This document shows positions 46,701 through 59,900 of a stretch of DNA of 64,000 nucleotides, in pieces. Where the stretch lies: the NCBI GenBank assembly GCA_009767595.1, contig VSDK01017543.1, positions 186,112-250,111 on the forward strand. Reading direction: 5' to 3'. How positions within the stretch are numbered: the stretch's first letter is position 1; every line of letters starts with the position of its first letter. A program made the position numbers and the translations under genes. Source of the stretch: Symbiodinium kawagutii (Eukaryota > Sar > Dinophyceae > Suessiales > Symbiodiniaceae). Under the pieces are notes generated by a model. The model saw only the letters and a list, made by a program, of their open reading frames with translations. It searched no databases and was not told the origin of the DNA.

Positions 46701-49700
46701 GCCAGATCCAGTCAACATGCCCACCGCTGGCAACCACAACATATCGCAGTGTTGAAATCATGTCTAGCATTTGCGTGTGCCTTTGCGTTTGCGAGTATTT
46801 CGAGGATTGCAGGACGGTGTATCAATACGGCACATATAATATTGTATTTGCTTATGTATGTTATACTTCGATTCTTGTTTTCACCAGCCCTCTATTTTCA
46901 CCAGCATGATGGTCATATACATTCACCGTTTTGACAGCGACTTGTACATTTGTACATATGTATACATTTTTATATTAACACATGGTTTGTATACCATACA
47001 TATATACATATTTATATTTATATATTTAAAAGGAGATACATGTGTCTAAATATGACATAATACATCCTAATGTATGACATACTGTTGTGTCAATTTGCTC
47101 ACATGTAATGCTGGTGCCAGAAGCACCAACAATACATTCGCATGATCTCACATTGAAATATGACATGAAAACATCATATAACACTTAGCGTGTGTTCAAT
47201 GGAATTGGTGGCCTCGCTGACCATCGAGTTTGCTTATATTGTACACAAGGGCCTGACCATCATTTCAATGTAACTCCATAGATTTTTGCCCCCTAAATTC
47301 ATAGGTATTCATTGCAGCTTTTAGTTCCTAAGATCATGTTTGTGCTAATTCACAGGGCCATACAACAAAACCTCAATGGCTTCCCTTTGCTCTCGGGTAG
47401 CCTCAGTGACACCAGGAGGGTTGGCTTTGCTACTACAGCAACGGCAAGCGGGTGGCCAAGCGCAATCTCGAGAGTGGCGCATTGCGCTTCAACGCTTATC
47501 GCGTCTCCATCGATCCGACCCAGGCACACAAGGGCACTTGGAAGATAAATGGCCAATGTGGGCTTGTTCGAAACGTAGATGACCCTTTTGAGGACCCTCC
47601 TTGGTTTGGATGCGAAAAGGATCATTCGTGGATGTTATCTTGATATTCCAATGTGACGGGATAAATGGATATAAACACTGTCTAGTTTCCAATTCTGCCA
47701 TCAGATACTATTACTAGGAAGACATTGTGGTGTGCCTATGCATTCTCCAACATAGAAATGGCACTGATGGGGCAGCTCCCCAGGTCATGGAGGCCATCGT
47801 TGGAGATGTTGGAAAGGAAGGAAAAGGCAGCGACAAGGTCTTCAAATATCATTTCAGCAAGAGCCTTGCCATAAAAAATGCATAGATCCGTAAAGAGTTT
47901 GAGATGGGCGAGAATCATGATTGCGGCACCAAAGTCTTTTAACATCAAAACATCAGGGGCTGGGAATCATCGGAAAAATTACAAATCCTGGGAGAAAACA
48001 ATTTATGGATAGCAGCTACGGGCAAGTAGATATCTTTCCCCCAAAGTGGGGGAGCTGAATTCACAGTTTGGACACGCAAATCATCAGAACGAGAACCACA
48101 ACTGACATGACTGCGACGTTGATGAAGCAGGTTCTGAGATCATGAAAATCATTTGTAAGAGCATAATTGGTAGCTACCTCCTGGGGTTCTTTGACTGGAA
48201 ATCTCAGTGTTCGATCGTGTTTGGCAGTCGTTGAATTGAAAGCCCGATGATAAGTCATTGGGTTGTTGACTGAAAGTATTGCTACATGCTACTAAGCTGT
48301 CTGCAGTTGTGCATGCAGCCGTTTTCAACATGACTCGTTATGTTTGTTTGAAAAAAAAAACTTCTTGAGTCGTTTGCGTCGAACACTTTGGTGCGTTTGT
48401 GCATGCTTTGCAATTCCCTCAAGGTTCGTGTATCCTGAAGAGCTGTGGAAACAAATCGTGGAGTACGACAAGGGAAATTACCTCATGGCCTCCACCGCCA
48501 CGCATTGCAAGCGCGAAGTGGACTGCGGTATGGTCCATGGCCACGCCTACAGCCTTCTGCACGCTGTTGAAGTGGACGGTGTGAGGCCTGCTCTGCCAAG
48601 TCAGGAGCGTCAAAAGACACAGAGGATCATTATGATGGGAAGCTGCTTTTCTCACCGTGAACCGTCAATTGTTTTCTTCTTTCAGCTTTACCATGCAGGT
48701 CTGACAGAAGTGAGAAAAAAACAATTGGGGACACCTAGTGTGGCATATGCTTTGACCCCCCCCACTATTGGTTGATTTTGGGTGGATTGTGTTGCGCAAT
48801 CCAGATTTGTTCTTCGACCATGAAGTTGCATTTTTATGCAGGAAAACTGTTTGAAGCAGGTATCTTGTCAGAGTGAAGCTGCCTCCCCGTAAATGATGTC
48901 TACTGTAGCCTGGGTTTCGACCAATGCGTTGTTTTCTGATTCCAACATAATTCAACATACTGATATTGTACAAATTTGATAATTGCCTTCCTGCGCATCG
49001 ATATCTCAGATGCACATGTGAAGTGCAGGATTATGCCAGCGGTTTTTGCCACTGCTCAATTGCTGTCACTTGCAGTTGAACCGATTGTGCAGCCGTGGCC
49101 AACTCAATTCATTTGGTCATGGTTGCAGAATTGATCACTTGGGCGATCCCTAAACATTATGCATAGGTGGCACAGGACCGACAAGTGGCACCCCAATGTA
49201 GCTAGGGGAACCAATGACTTGGGGCACCATGGGCGAGCCGTAGCCACCATCACGTGCCGCTTGGAGTCCTTTGTTGTTCAGGATTCTGTTTCCCTAGGTT
49301 GGTGCAAACCCTTCAAGATATTTCAAGATCCCTCAAAACAGATTTCTGAATGATAATCGCGCAACAACGAGCGATGGGGACATCATATCCAGATCTGAAT
49401 AAGCACATAGGAGATCTTAGGAGATCTTCGGAGTCATCCATAGTCATCCATAGTCATCCCTTGATCCCAGAGAATCAGGGCTGGCCAGGTTGGTCGCCTG
49501 CAGAAACCCCTGGGGCAGTGACTCGGAATGGAACGGGCCCTGGAGCGATCGCAGCGAAGAGTGGAAGGCCAACCCGAAGATTGCGAAACTTGGCGCTGTG
49601 ACGGCTGAGACACATATCTTGGCTGAACTTGTAAAGTACGCATTGACCATGATGCGATCTATAATGTTTTCGTTGTAATTACACCCCCCTTCTTCCAAAT

Positions 49701-50894
49701 CCCTTTAAATATTACACTTAGAGGAAATTATTTAGGGAATAATTAAGATTGTTTGGAAAGGACCAATACGGAATCCATTTGGCAGGAAATCCAGAATCTA
49801 TTTTAGTATTCCTAAACGAATTGCCTAATTGTTAAGGATAACTAAACCCAGAAATCATCCAACATCTTGATCATGAATTTAGTATTGCTAAATGAATTGC
49901 CAAATTGTTAAAGATAACTCTAAAGATTCGAGACCATCAGATGAAGATGCTCTATTTAGGGGGTTAAAACAAACATTTTATTGAGAGGGTCTCAGGCTTC
50001 AAGGCTACCCCCTTTGTGAGATTGTTTTTTTTAATTTCTGGATAGGGTAAATTAGATTAGGAATTGATCAATTGAGGGATGAGAACTCTTTCCGGCATCT
50101 AGCATTTGGATCATGAGTTTAGCATTACGAAATGAATTGCCTAATTGTCAAAGATAATTTCAAAAAATAGAGACCAACGGATGAAGATACTTTATTTAGG
50201 GAGGTTAAAGCAAACATTTAAAGAGAAGGTCTCAGGCTTCATGGCTACCCCTTTATGAGATTTTTGAAAGGTTTTTTAATTAGGAATTGATCAATTGAGG
50301 GATGAGAATTTTTTCAAACATCTGACGTTTGGATCATGAATTTAGTATTGCTAAATGAATTGCCTAATTGTTTGAGGGGGGTTATCATGTAGTGTCATAT
50401 GTGTATATAAAAAAAATATATTTACATTTATTTCCTTGTGTAATACATGCAGGGTGTCAAGAAGATAAGATATGATTACAAACTAGTTTCTAGAAATACA
50501 ATCATTTGATACAGGCGTCACTGTAAGGCATATGACCGACCGCCTCCAAATATAATTCCGGCCCAACATCAAGCTTGTGCAACATTTGAGATCAGGAATA
50601 TAGTTGTGATGGGGATTTCTCCCTTGAGTTGGAGGATGTTGGAGGTATGTAAAATACCTGCTATGCTTAGCTTTTTTCAGCAGGCTTTTAGGTCTAGGGG
50701 AGCTATGACTTACTGTGCAACGAAGTGGTCATTGTCATTGTTGTTATAGTAGAAGTGGTTTACGGTTGTGCTGCTACTTGGCTTTCGCTCGTGGTTACCG
50801 CGTACTGAGTAGGTATAGTCAGTGGTATTGGGAGCAGAAAATAGCAATTACATACCAATTGACTAAAATTAGTAGTACCAGTGGCGATGGCGGT

Positions 50895-50978
<84 letters not shown>

Positions 50979-53900
50979 NNNNNNNNNNNNNNNNNNNNNN
51001 NNNNNNNNNNNNNNNNNNNNNNNNNNNNNNNNNNNNNNNNNNNNNNNNNNNNNNNNNNNNNNNNNNNNNNNNNNNNNNNNNNNNNNNNNNNNNNNNNNNN
51101 NNNNNNNNNNNNNNNNNNNNNNNNNNNNNNNNNNNNNNNNNNNNNNNNNNNNNNNNNNNNNNNNNNNNNNNNNNNNNNNNNNNNNNNNNNNNNNNNNNNN
51201 NNNNNNNNNNNNNNNNNNNNNNNNNNNNNNNNNNNNNNNNNNNNNNNNNNNNNNNNNNNNNNNNNNNNNNNNNNNNNNNNNNNNNNNNNNNNNNNNNNNN
51301 NNNNNNNNNNNNNNNNNNNNNNNNNNNNNNNNNNNNNNNNNNNNNNNNNNNNNNNNNNNNNNNNNNNNNNNNNNNNNNNNNNNNNNNNNNNNNNNNNNNN
51401 NNNNNNNNNNNNNNNNNNNNNNNNNNNNNNNNNNNNNNNNNNNNNNNNNNNNNNNNNNNNNNNNNNNNNNNNNNNNNNNNNNNNNNNNNNNNNNNNNNNN
51501 NNNNNNNNNNNNNNNNNNNNNNNNNNNNNNNNNNNNNNNNNNNNNNNNNNNNNNNNNNNNNNNNNNNNNNNNNNNNNNNNNNNNNNNNNNNNNNNNNNNN
51601 NNNNNNNNNNNNNNNNNNNNNNNNNNNNNNNNNNNNNNNNNNNNNNNNNNNNNNNNNNNNNNNNNNNNNNNNNNNNNNNNNNNNNNNNNNNNNNNNNNNN
51701 NNNNNNNNNNNNNNNNNNNNNNNNNNNNNNNNNNNNNNNNNNNNNNNNNNNNNNNNNNNNNNNNNNNNNNNNNNNNNNNNNNNNNNNNNNNNNNNNNNNN
51801 NNNNNNNNNNNNNNNNNNNNNNNNNNNNNNNNNNNNNNNNNNNNNNNNNNNNNNNNNNNNNNNNNNNNNNNNNNNNNNNNNNNNNNNNNNNNNNNNNNNN
51901 NNNNNNNNNNNNTATCGCTTTGCCACCAGTTTGGCTTGAGAGCCTGATTATCCAATGATCATTGTGGGGTCAAAATGGAATTCTAAACGGATCTGTTTCG
52001 CAGTACCCATTTCTTAAGATATTGGACACTTGAGCAGGTACGACGTGCGCATTTGAAGAGTCTCATGATGTCTTCTCAGAGAGTGGTTTTCATGACGGCT
52101 TGGCATCCTGTTCAGGAATCCACTGTAGACCCAGGATGAACTGACGCAAGAAGATGATTTGTTTTGTCAGTGCACAAGGGGAACATGCCATGGTTGTTCT
52201 ACCTAGTCAGGCATCATGACGATTGACCTGCCTTCATATTGATGCCTTATTGATTGTTGACCATTTGCGCTTTGCGATGAGCATGAATGAAATCCATTGA
52301 AATCGATCATGAAAACTCAGTAGCAACTGGAGCGGTCTAGAATCACAATACTCAAAAAAGATCCTTCCAAGACATTCCTTGCAGAGAAAGAGACAAATTT
52401 GGTGTGTACTTCCTTTGTGAACATATCACAGTAGCACCGGACTCTTGCATTGGAGATCAAGCACCAACCAACCGACCAGTGCAGATCACCTTGGTCCACC
52501 AGGAAAACTTTGAAGGTCGACTTTCAAACAGAAGGCCCGAACACCGCGAGAATTGTGGGGGTGTGGGGTGGAGCCCCGTTTCTCCTTGTTGGTTGGTGGT
52601 TCAAAACCATGCTCTTGACTACAGATATTTGATTATGACTGAATATGATGAATTCGTTGTTACACTGGTTTACATACACAGTTTGATACCCAACAACTGG
52701 CGTTGGTCCCCAAGTGGCGCTTACCAAGCATCCAAAACTGCTGATTTGGAATGAAAAAATGCCGCATTCGAAGGGTACACTATTTATGGTGGCTGGTTCA
52801 ATACAAAATTTGTGAGTTTGTGAAGAGAAAACAACAGATCGAGGACTGCTGTTCATCTAATCAGGAAAGGCGGTTTGAACTACAATAGATTCATGAAACG
52901 AGCTATTGAAGCATTAGAGGTCATCCTCTCCGTGTTGGAAATGTACACACAGGTTGACATTACCTTTGTGCAGTTTTCCTACTCCTGCCATTTCCGAAAG
53001 GATCCCAACCCTTTTCCACGCACTGATCAACTGAGTGGAGATGAAACATGTATAGTAATGATATGTATGAATATACATATGTCTACATATGCATGCATAT
53101 TTTTTGATTACATATACATTATCTATACATTTATTACATCTTCACATTCAACATCAGTATGTATATTATATATATTATATGCATTTATCTATTTATTTAA
53201 ATGTCTTTGAATATGCATATCTATTTCTTGATTCCCAGTGCATGGACAGGCACTTTCTGGATGGATTACGAGGATTGGCAGTTCATCATGGGCCAGTCCC
53301 TGGGATGCCAGTGGCCAACCGATCCCACTGCATGTTCGGGGGGGTACAGTACTTCCAACAGACTGACAGCATGGGTTGTGGTCACAGCAAGCCAGCCAAG
53401 GCAGGCAATAAGGTGATGATGTAACGAGATTTACAGACTTTTTCGGCGGAATGGAAACGCAATTTGGAATTCTGGCGAACATGTGACATCTGCTTTGATT
53501 GCTTACAGTCATGCCATTTTGCCGCATACATGCGCCCATGTATGCGTGTATGCGTACATGTATACTTGCATCGGTATACTGCTGGCCTATCTGCGCACGT
53601 GCATATCTTTATGCGTACATACGGAAGCGCGCACATACACACGTGTATACGTATATCCGCACCTACATGTGTGCATAAACACATTTACATAGATAGAATT
53701 ACATACATATACATGTACAAGTACATTTACATCTACATTCACATGTACATTTACATTTATTTACATACATGCAACTACATACATGCATGCATCTTTAACG
53801 TGCTGAAGTAGATACTATGACACTGTTGGAGATGCGATCTTTAATGTTCATAGACATATTAATGCATGTGCTATATGTAGACACGTTTTTGCATACATGC

Positions 53901-56900
53901 CACCAATCGGTTCACCTGCAAAGCAGTAGAACAGACAGTGTGAAGAAGTTGCAAGCACCACAGTGTAGCTGCAAAGAAGGTCACAATATGGATGCAAAGG
54001 CTAAAATGATATCTCTTGTTGGTAGTTGGTTGCCACCTGGAACGTTGGATTTCCTTGGATTGCTTGATATGATGCCCATGCACATCTGTTGCGGGCCGTA
54101 GTACTGTGATTCCATCCGAGAAGGGTATTGAGCTTGACCTCAACCCCCTTGACTCAATTGCTGAACATACTGGCGTTTGGCCAAACTTTTGGCCCAATTT
54201 TTCGCTGCCACTGGGTGCATGTGATTTGGTGAACGTTTCAGACAGACACCAACCATGCCACCAACGCTGCCAACTGGCCAATTCAGGATGAACGTCATGA
54301 ACCACCAGATGCCTTCCACCCGGGGTGACTTCTACAAGCAGCTGGTGGAGGCTGATGACAGCCCAGAGGTTGACGATCCGCAGCCAGCCATAGATGTTCA
54401 CGACGCGGACCTTGTACACGATGTTGACGAGGCTGGTTCCTCATTGGATGTGTGAGGGGCTGGGGAAAAGCGATTGGTGAACGTTTAATGTTTGCGTGAT
54501 GTCAAAGCCTATGGTGTTGTGGGTTGAATTAGTCTGGTGGACCCTGGACGACTATTGTCAGATAGATTTGTGAGGTCGAATTCCCCAGAAGTGCTGGCAG
54601 GAAGTAAAAAACAATGGAACAAAAAGACCAATCAGAAGTCATAACAAAAAGGCAGCAAATAGAGTGGATGCAGCAATAGACAAACAAATGCAAAGTAATT
54701 AACATGCACGCATGTGCTCAATCAAAAATTGCCAACAAAAGCAGCGAAAACAAACAACCAACAGTTCATAGATTCAACAAAAAACAGCCCTCAAACTAAT
54801 TTCTTGTCATTCTTTTCCCACTTCTCATATCTTCTCATGTTTCTTTCCATCATGAAGATATCTATACTTCTTGTATCTTCTTGTCCAGAAGGGTACTGCT
54901 ATGCTGGTGTTTGGGGTCTGCAGGACGACAATGATGATCCATCTGGCGGGGAATTGCTGGGCTGCACGGGCTTCGGGACATGGAACGCCCCGGCGCTGCT
55001 GAAAGAAGGCAGCTTGATGGATCCAGGCAGAGCTGAGCTGGGGCTGAAATGAGAAGAACAAAAAAGAATGAAAAGAATGAAGAGAATGAAAAGAATGAAG
55101 AGAATGAATAGGGGAATAGCAGAGAAGAGCCGTGCTGGGGCTGACGAATCAGAGGGGAAGAGCCGTGGATGTTTAGATGGTGAGAACATCGGCGCCCAGG
55201 ATAGACTAAGCCCTGCGCTTCAGGGGTTTAAACCACCACGATCAAGAAAGTCGGAGAATTGGCCGGCGCCTGTATTGTCAAGAGGACAGTCTTGGTCTAC
55301 CCTCAACAAAAAGGTTGCTGATGTCTTTGCGTTGTTCTTTGATTGACAGCGTGCAAATCTGCCCCGTAGCGCAGATGAGAGCACGGTGACCTTCCAGAAC
55401 GTGCCGTCCATCGTCAGCGGAAAGACTTTCTTTAGCATCAAGGGTTCCACTGCCGAGTCTGGCATGTGGATGATCGAGTACTACCCGCCTACAAAGATCT
55501 TTGTGTTTGGGCAGAATCAGGGCACTTTGCGAAGCGATTTCAATCAATTTGAGGGGCCCAAAACCGATTCTTGTTTGTAACATGAACCTTCCTGGAAAAC
55601 AGTTTCGTGGTGTGACTCTTCAAGTTCAAGATTTGTGCGATGGCTTTCAGTCTCTAAATGAGTTTCTTTGCCCAGGTCAGGTGCTTTTCAGATTTTAATA
55701 CAAGCAGAACAAGAACGCAATCCATACTGGTCTTCTTTGTATGATAAGCAGCACATCTGCAAAGATCAGCAGTATGCCAAATAGCGTTGGAGAAACCCAG
55801 GTCCCCGGGACTTTAGATTCGGACATATTTAAAGCTTTTGTTGGCCGCCCATCAGGGGTAGGTGCTCTTGCACAAATGATTGTGGATTTTTTCCAGCAAA
55901 AATGGCATGGACAAACGAGTGGCAAACTTGGGAAAAATCAGTTGGAATGTACACCAGTGCTCATACGGTTGGTAAGAATTCACATTAACCTATTTGGCAT
56001 TTGAGTCCTTGTAAGGCAATGTTCGTTTCGTGTGTGCTGTTTGCATTGTTTACTTTGAGAAGAATAGTGAATGTTGCTGGCATATGGTCATTGGTTGAAT
56101 CTGTAAAAGCAAATCGTCATACAATAAAATGGTTTGTTCTAGCTTCTACACTGGCTCATAGTACAGGTGTAATGCCTATTGCAGATACAAGGTAACATTG
56201 TCCTGTAAAAGATTCAAACCATGTATTATATGTACACCAGATGTTGTTTTACCGGACATCTGCACATGCAAATTGAGGTGCTTACTCAATGGTGTTCAAC
56301 AAATCTAAGCTTGGTGTGAACAGCTTGCACACTGAGAGTGAGGGCATAATGTTTTGATTTGTGCATTCGTTCGTCGGAGAGCCACTGCCCTTGCATAGCC
56401 TATCCGGGTTCATCTCTGCATCCGTTCGATGATTAATGCAATTCCAGCTCAGATTTGTGATCTACTCAGACGTGGGCATACACAATGGAAGATCCAGGGT
56501 GACCATATGTACAAAAATTGATAACCTGTATTTTTGTTTGTGCCTCCCTGCTTTTGGGGGATTGTTAGCGACAAGCTTAAAGCAGTAAAAACAGCCATTA
56601 AGATTTCAAGCGTTTCAAGAAGGTTAAGCCCAACCTTAAGACATGAGAGCTGGGATTTCAATGTGTTGAGCCTGTGTCGCCCAGAGCTTGAGGTTTGGCT
56701 TCAGAAAGGAAAGACTGGGATGTTGCCGCTGGATGAGATGCTGCCTAAGCGAGGCTGGGATCAGGAACCTGCTGATGGTTTCCAAACCTCCGATGGCAAG
56801 GACTTCCTGCGCAGTGAAGGCTTGACAATGTCGCTGATTGAAGAGATGAATGGAGATGAAGGGAGATGAATGGAGATGAATGGAGATGATAGATGTATAT

Positions 56901-59900
56901 TGATAGAGATATGAATGCTACAGATGTATTCATACATGCAGTAGAGACCGTAGAGTCTCAGTAGAGATGTATGTAGGAATTTCAGTTTACAATTGATACG
57001 CAGTGGCATGTACAATTTGTGAATGACACATTTTATCAAGGACATAGTCCCGAACAATCTACGATTACCTCTCAGGGTTCGCAGCGGCACCTGGTGTCAC
57101 CCGATGGTATGTTCAATTCACTAGACTAGAAGCATTGTGATAAATTTTGGTAGTGTAGGTTGTCGATTCTCGCAAAATTTTTAATCGCCTACGATATTGC
57201 AATACATGTTCAGTTATCATGAGTCACGATGTTGGGTTGTCTTGTGCTCTGCTGTTGTGTGTTGTTTTTGGTCGGAGTTAAATTGAATCAACTTCGATTA
57301 TTGAGTTATTCATGTAATCTTTCTTGCCTGACCAATGGAAAACCCCTCCCCCCTCGTTGTTGTGTTTTTTTTTTTTTCGGGGGTTTGCTCCGCAATTGTA
57401 TATCGAAAATCCCAGTTCTCCCCAGGGCCCCAAAGGCTTCTTTCTTTCCTTTCATTCCTTTTTTTCCCTTTTCTTTCCTTTCTTTGCTTTCTTTTTTCGT
57501 TCTTTACTTTCTTTCTTTCTTTCTTTCATTCTGTCTTTTCTTCCTTTTCTTTCCTTTCTTTCTTTCCTTTTTTTCCTTTAACCACAATCAAGACCATTTA
57601 ACGACAATTAAAACACTAAGGAAGAAAGAAAAGAATACTGATGAGCCAGAAAGGTTTTCTAATTGCAGTTGTTAATTCCAATTTTAATTGCAAATGCAAG
57701 GGCCTGCAAGGGGGTACCCTTTGCGGACCTGTTTTTTGCTTTTTTCTTTAAAGGATTTACAAAAAAGAAAACAGCTGTTTTGAACAAGGTTTTTTTTTTG
57801 AGTTTGTAAAGTTTTTGTTGTTTAATTTTGTTCTTGAAAAAAAATAAGTCACAATTAAGACCTTGAAATACTAGTCTTGAGCTGGTTTTCTAGATCAATA
57901 TTAAATTTAGATTAGCCCTTACACAATTTAGGAAGGGCCGGGGAAAACTGATAATTTTGGATTTTTCTGGAAATTATTTTCCGCTATTGTGAATGCTGCG
58001 ATTTTATTGCAGCTGCTCTGGAACAAGTTGGCATTCTGTAATTTTAAAATCAATAAGGACCAATTTAGATTTTGTAAGGGCTCAAAAAATCCAATTCTGG
58101 AAAACAATTGCAGCTATTGCGAGCGCTTTACTATTGGCCATCCAACATTTTTCTACTATGCTAGATTGTGCTATATCAGATTGTAAGGTGTGTATATCAG
58201 ATTGTCCGATACACATACCATTTAGGTGCTTCGCATTAGATTATGTTCCAGGTTGCTTTGTTTTTTGCTTGTCAAGTTTTTGGGCCATCAACCTTTTGTT
58301 GGCATGTTCCTAGCATTTTATCTCTCCATCAAATGTTGTCAGACATGTGTGGCTTGCGCCTTTGATGGTGTTTCGCGAGGAGATTCTGCTCTACAGCAAG
58401 TGGTTTGCGGAGGATGAAAAATATTACAGCCTTCACTCCAGCGACCCCATTGTGGGCGGTGTAATTGGCACCTATCCTTTGCCAAAGCCTCCCAAACCAA
58501 GCGACAGTGAGAGCGATGCCCCGGTGACCAAATGCAGTGGTTTGGGTGTTGATTGGAATGCACCGCAGAAAATGGCTGAAGGAATCCAAACCAATCCAGG
58601 CGCTGCAGTGCAGGTGGTGTGAAATTGCGATGAGTCAAATTCTTCAGGGTACTTTTTGCACCTTGAGATTTGTCACTGGCGTCTAACGACTGTTTAATCG
58701 ACGCCGGTATGAGTGGGGTCAGTGCGATGGACGCAGGTTCACCCCGGATGACAGTCGTTAACAGATCTGGTGATGCTAACATTTTCGAATCTTTTTTGCT
58801 AGTTCCTTGCAAGTTTAAAAATCGTAGCGTGTACAGGATGGACATGGGTGGACAGCAGCATGGAATAACAACCGCACTCTGCAATTGTTTGCTTGTTAGT
58901 GTAGCTTAGTGTAGCCTATCTACGTACTGTGTACCGGTCAGTGGATACTCCACTGTTCAAATTTTAGACATTGCTCTACAGTAGATTTGAAAGCCACTTG
59001 TAGATGGGAATATCGTGGGTGTTGAAAATCATTTGGTGTAGACGGGCAAGGTATGAAGGACGCATCCAGTTCTCAGTTTGGCTGGACAGGTGAGAAAGAC
59101 TATACCTTCAAAAATGTACCTCCTGTTTTGCTAAACGGCACCTACATTGGCAGCAAGTGCTGGCCGGAAGCAGGCGTGTGGCAAATTGGATATCAAGCCC
59201 CTTGCAAACTGCAGCTAGCTCAAAATTCATGTGTCCCTTTTCACAGTTTTTTCTTTCTAACAGGTTGACAATGATTTGTTGACAAAACATCATCTACTTG
59301 ACATTGTCAACCAGAATTCTCACCAGCCCAAGACTAAATGTGCAAACAAGTTTTTGACACATGTTGGAATGATGAACGCAGTGAGCTCAGGTACATTTGG
59401 GCGCAAGATGAATACAATGCAGGCGTGGATGACCTCTTGAAGGCAGACGCTTGGGCATGTGAAAAAGCAGAGGGTTTCCAGCGCAGTGACGGGAAAGCCC
59501 TGAGCCTCTGGAGCAAGCACTTCGTTACAGGACCGGCGTCCAAACAGAAGGCTACAGGTCCTGTAGGCCATTCCAAGATGGCGCCCCACACAGGTCTTCA
59601 CTCATGAAGGTGGTTGTGGGTCTGGTTGTGGAATTTGGATCGGAACAGGTTTTGATTCCGGCGGCTTGGCTTTTGCAGTAGCCCCAGGCATAGGTCGTCC
59701 GAATCGTACCGCTTTTGGTTTGAGGGTACTGCGCTTCCTATTTTGCGATCGCAGAAGTGTGTACTGCCAATAGTTCGGAGGTAGGCTTGGGCCAATAGGT
59801 CAGTTATTTCATGGCGATTGTATCAGCTGGAAGGCCATGACAGGATTCTTTGTTGTTTGTCTATGTTGTCTTTCGCTTGAAAGCTATGTCCTGGCTGCGC

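Larger units (their letters stand above)
49593..53249. other. large intron (3,657 bases) holding repeats and an assembly gap
   Basis: Deduced from the match of KIAKLG to TFWMDYEDW. It contains a 220-240 base tandem repeat, a TAG microsatellite, the N gap, and a chance open frame at 52404-52754. An exon hidden in the gap cannot be excluded, but none is needed for continuity. Confidence 0.7.

Noticed and set aside
50715-51955. 410-, 388- and 378-codon open frames on both strands
   Set aside because: They consist of translated N bases and a TAG microsatellite.
52404-52754. 116-codon plus ORF containing QITLVHQENFEG, like a calpain C2-type strand
   Set aside because: It lies before the FWMDYED exon, whereas that strand would have to follow it. 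Phase continuity across the intron is complete without it.
53871-54419. 182-codon minus ORF
   Set aside because: Antisense to the acidic linker exon, whose plus frame joins in phase to the calpain core and the repeat domain.
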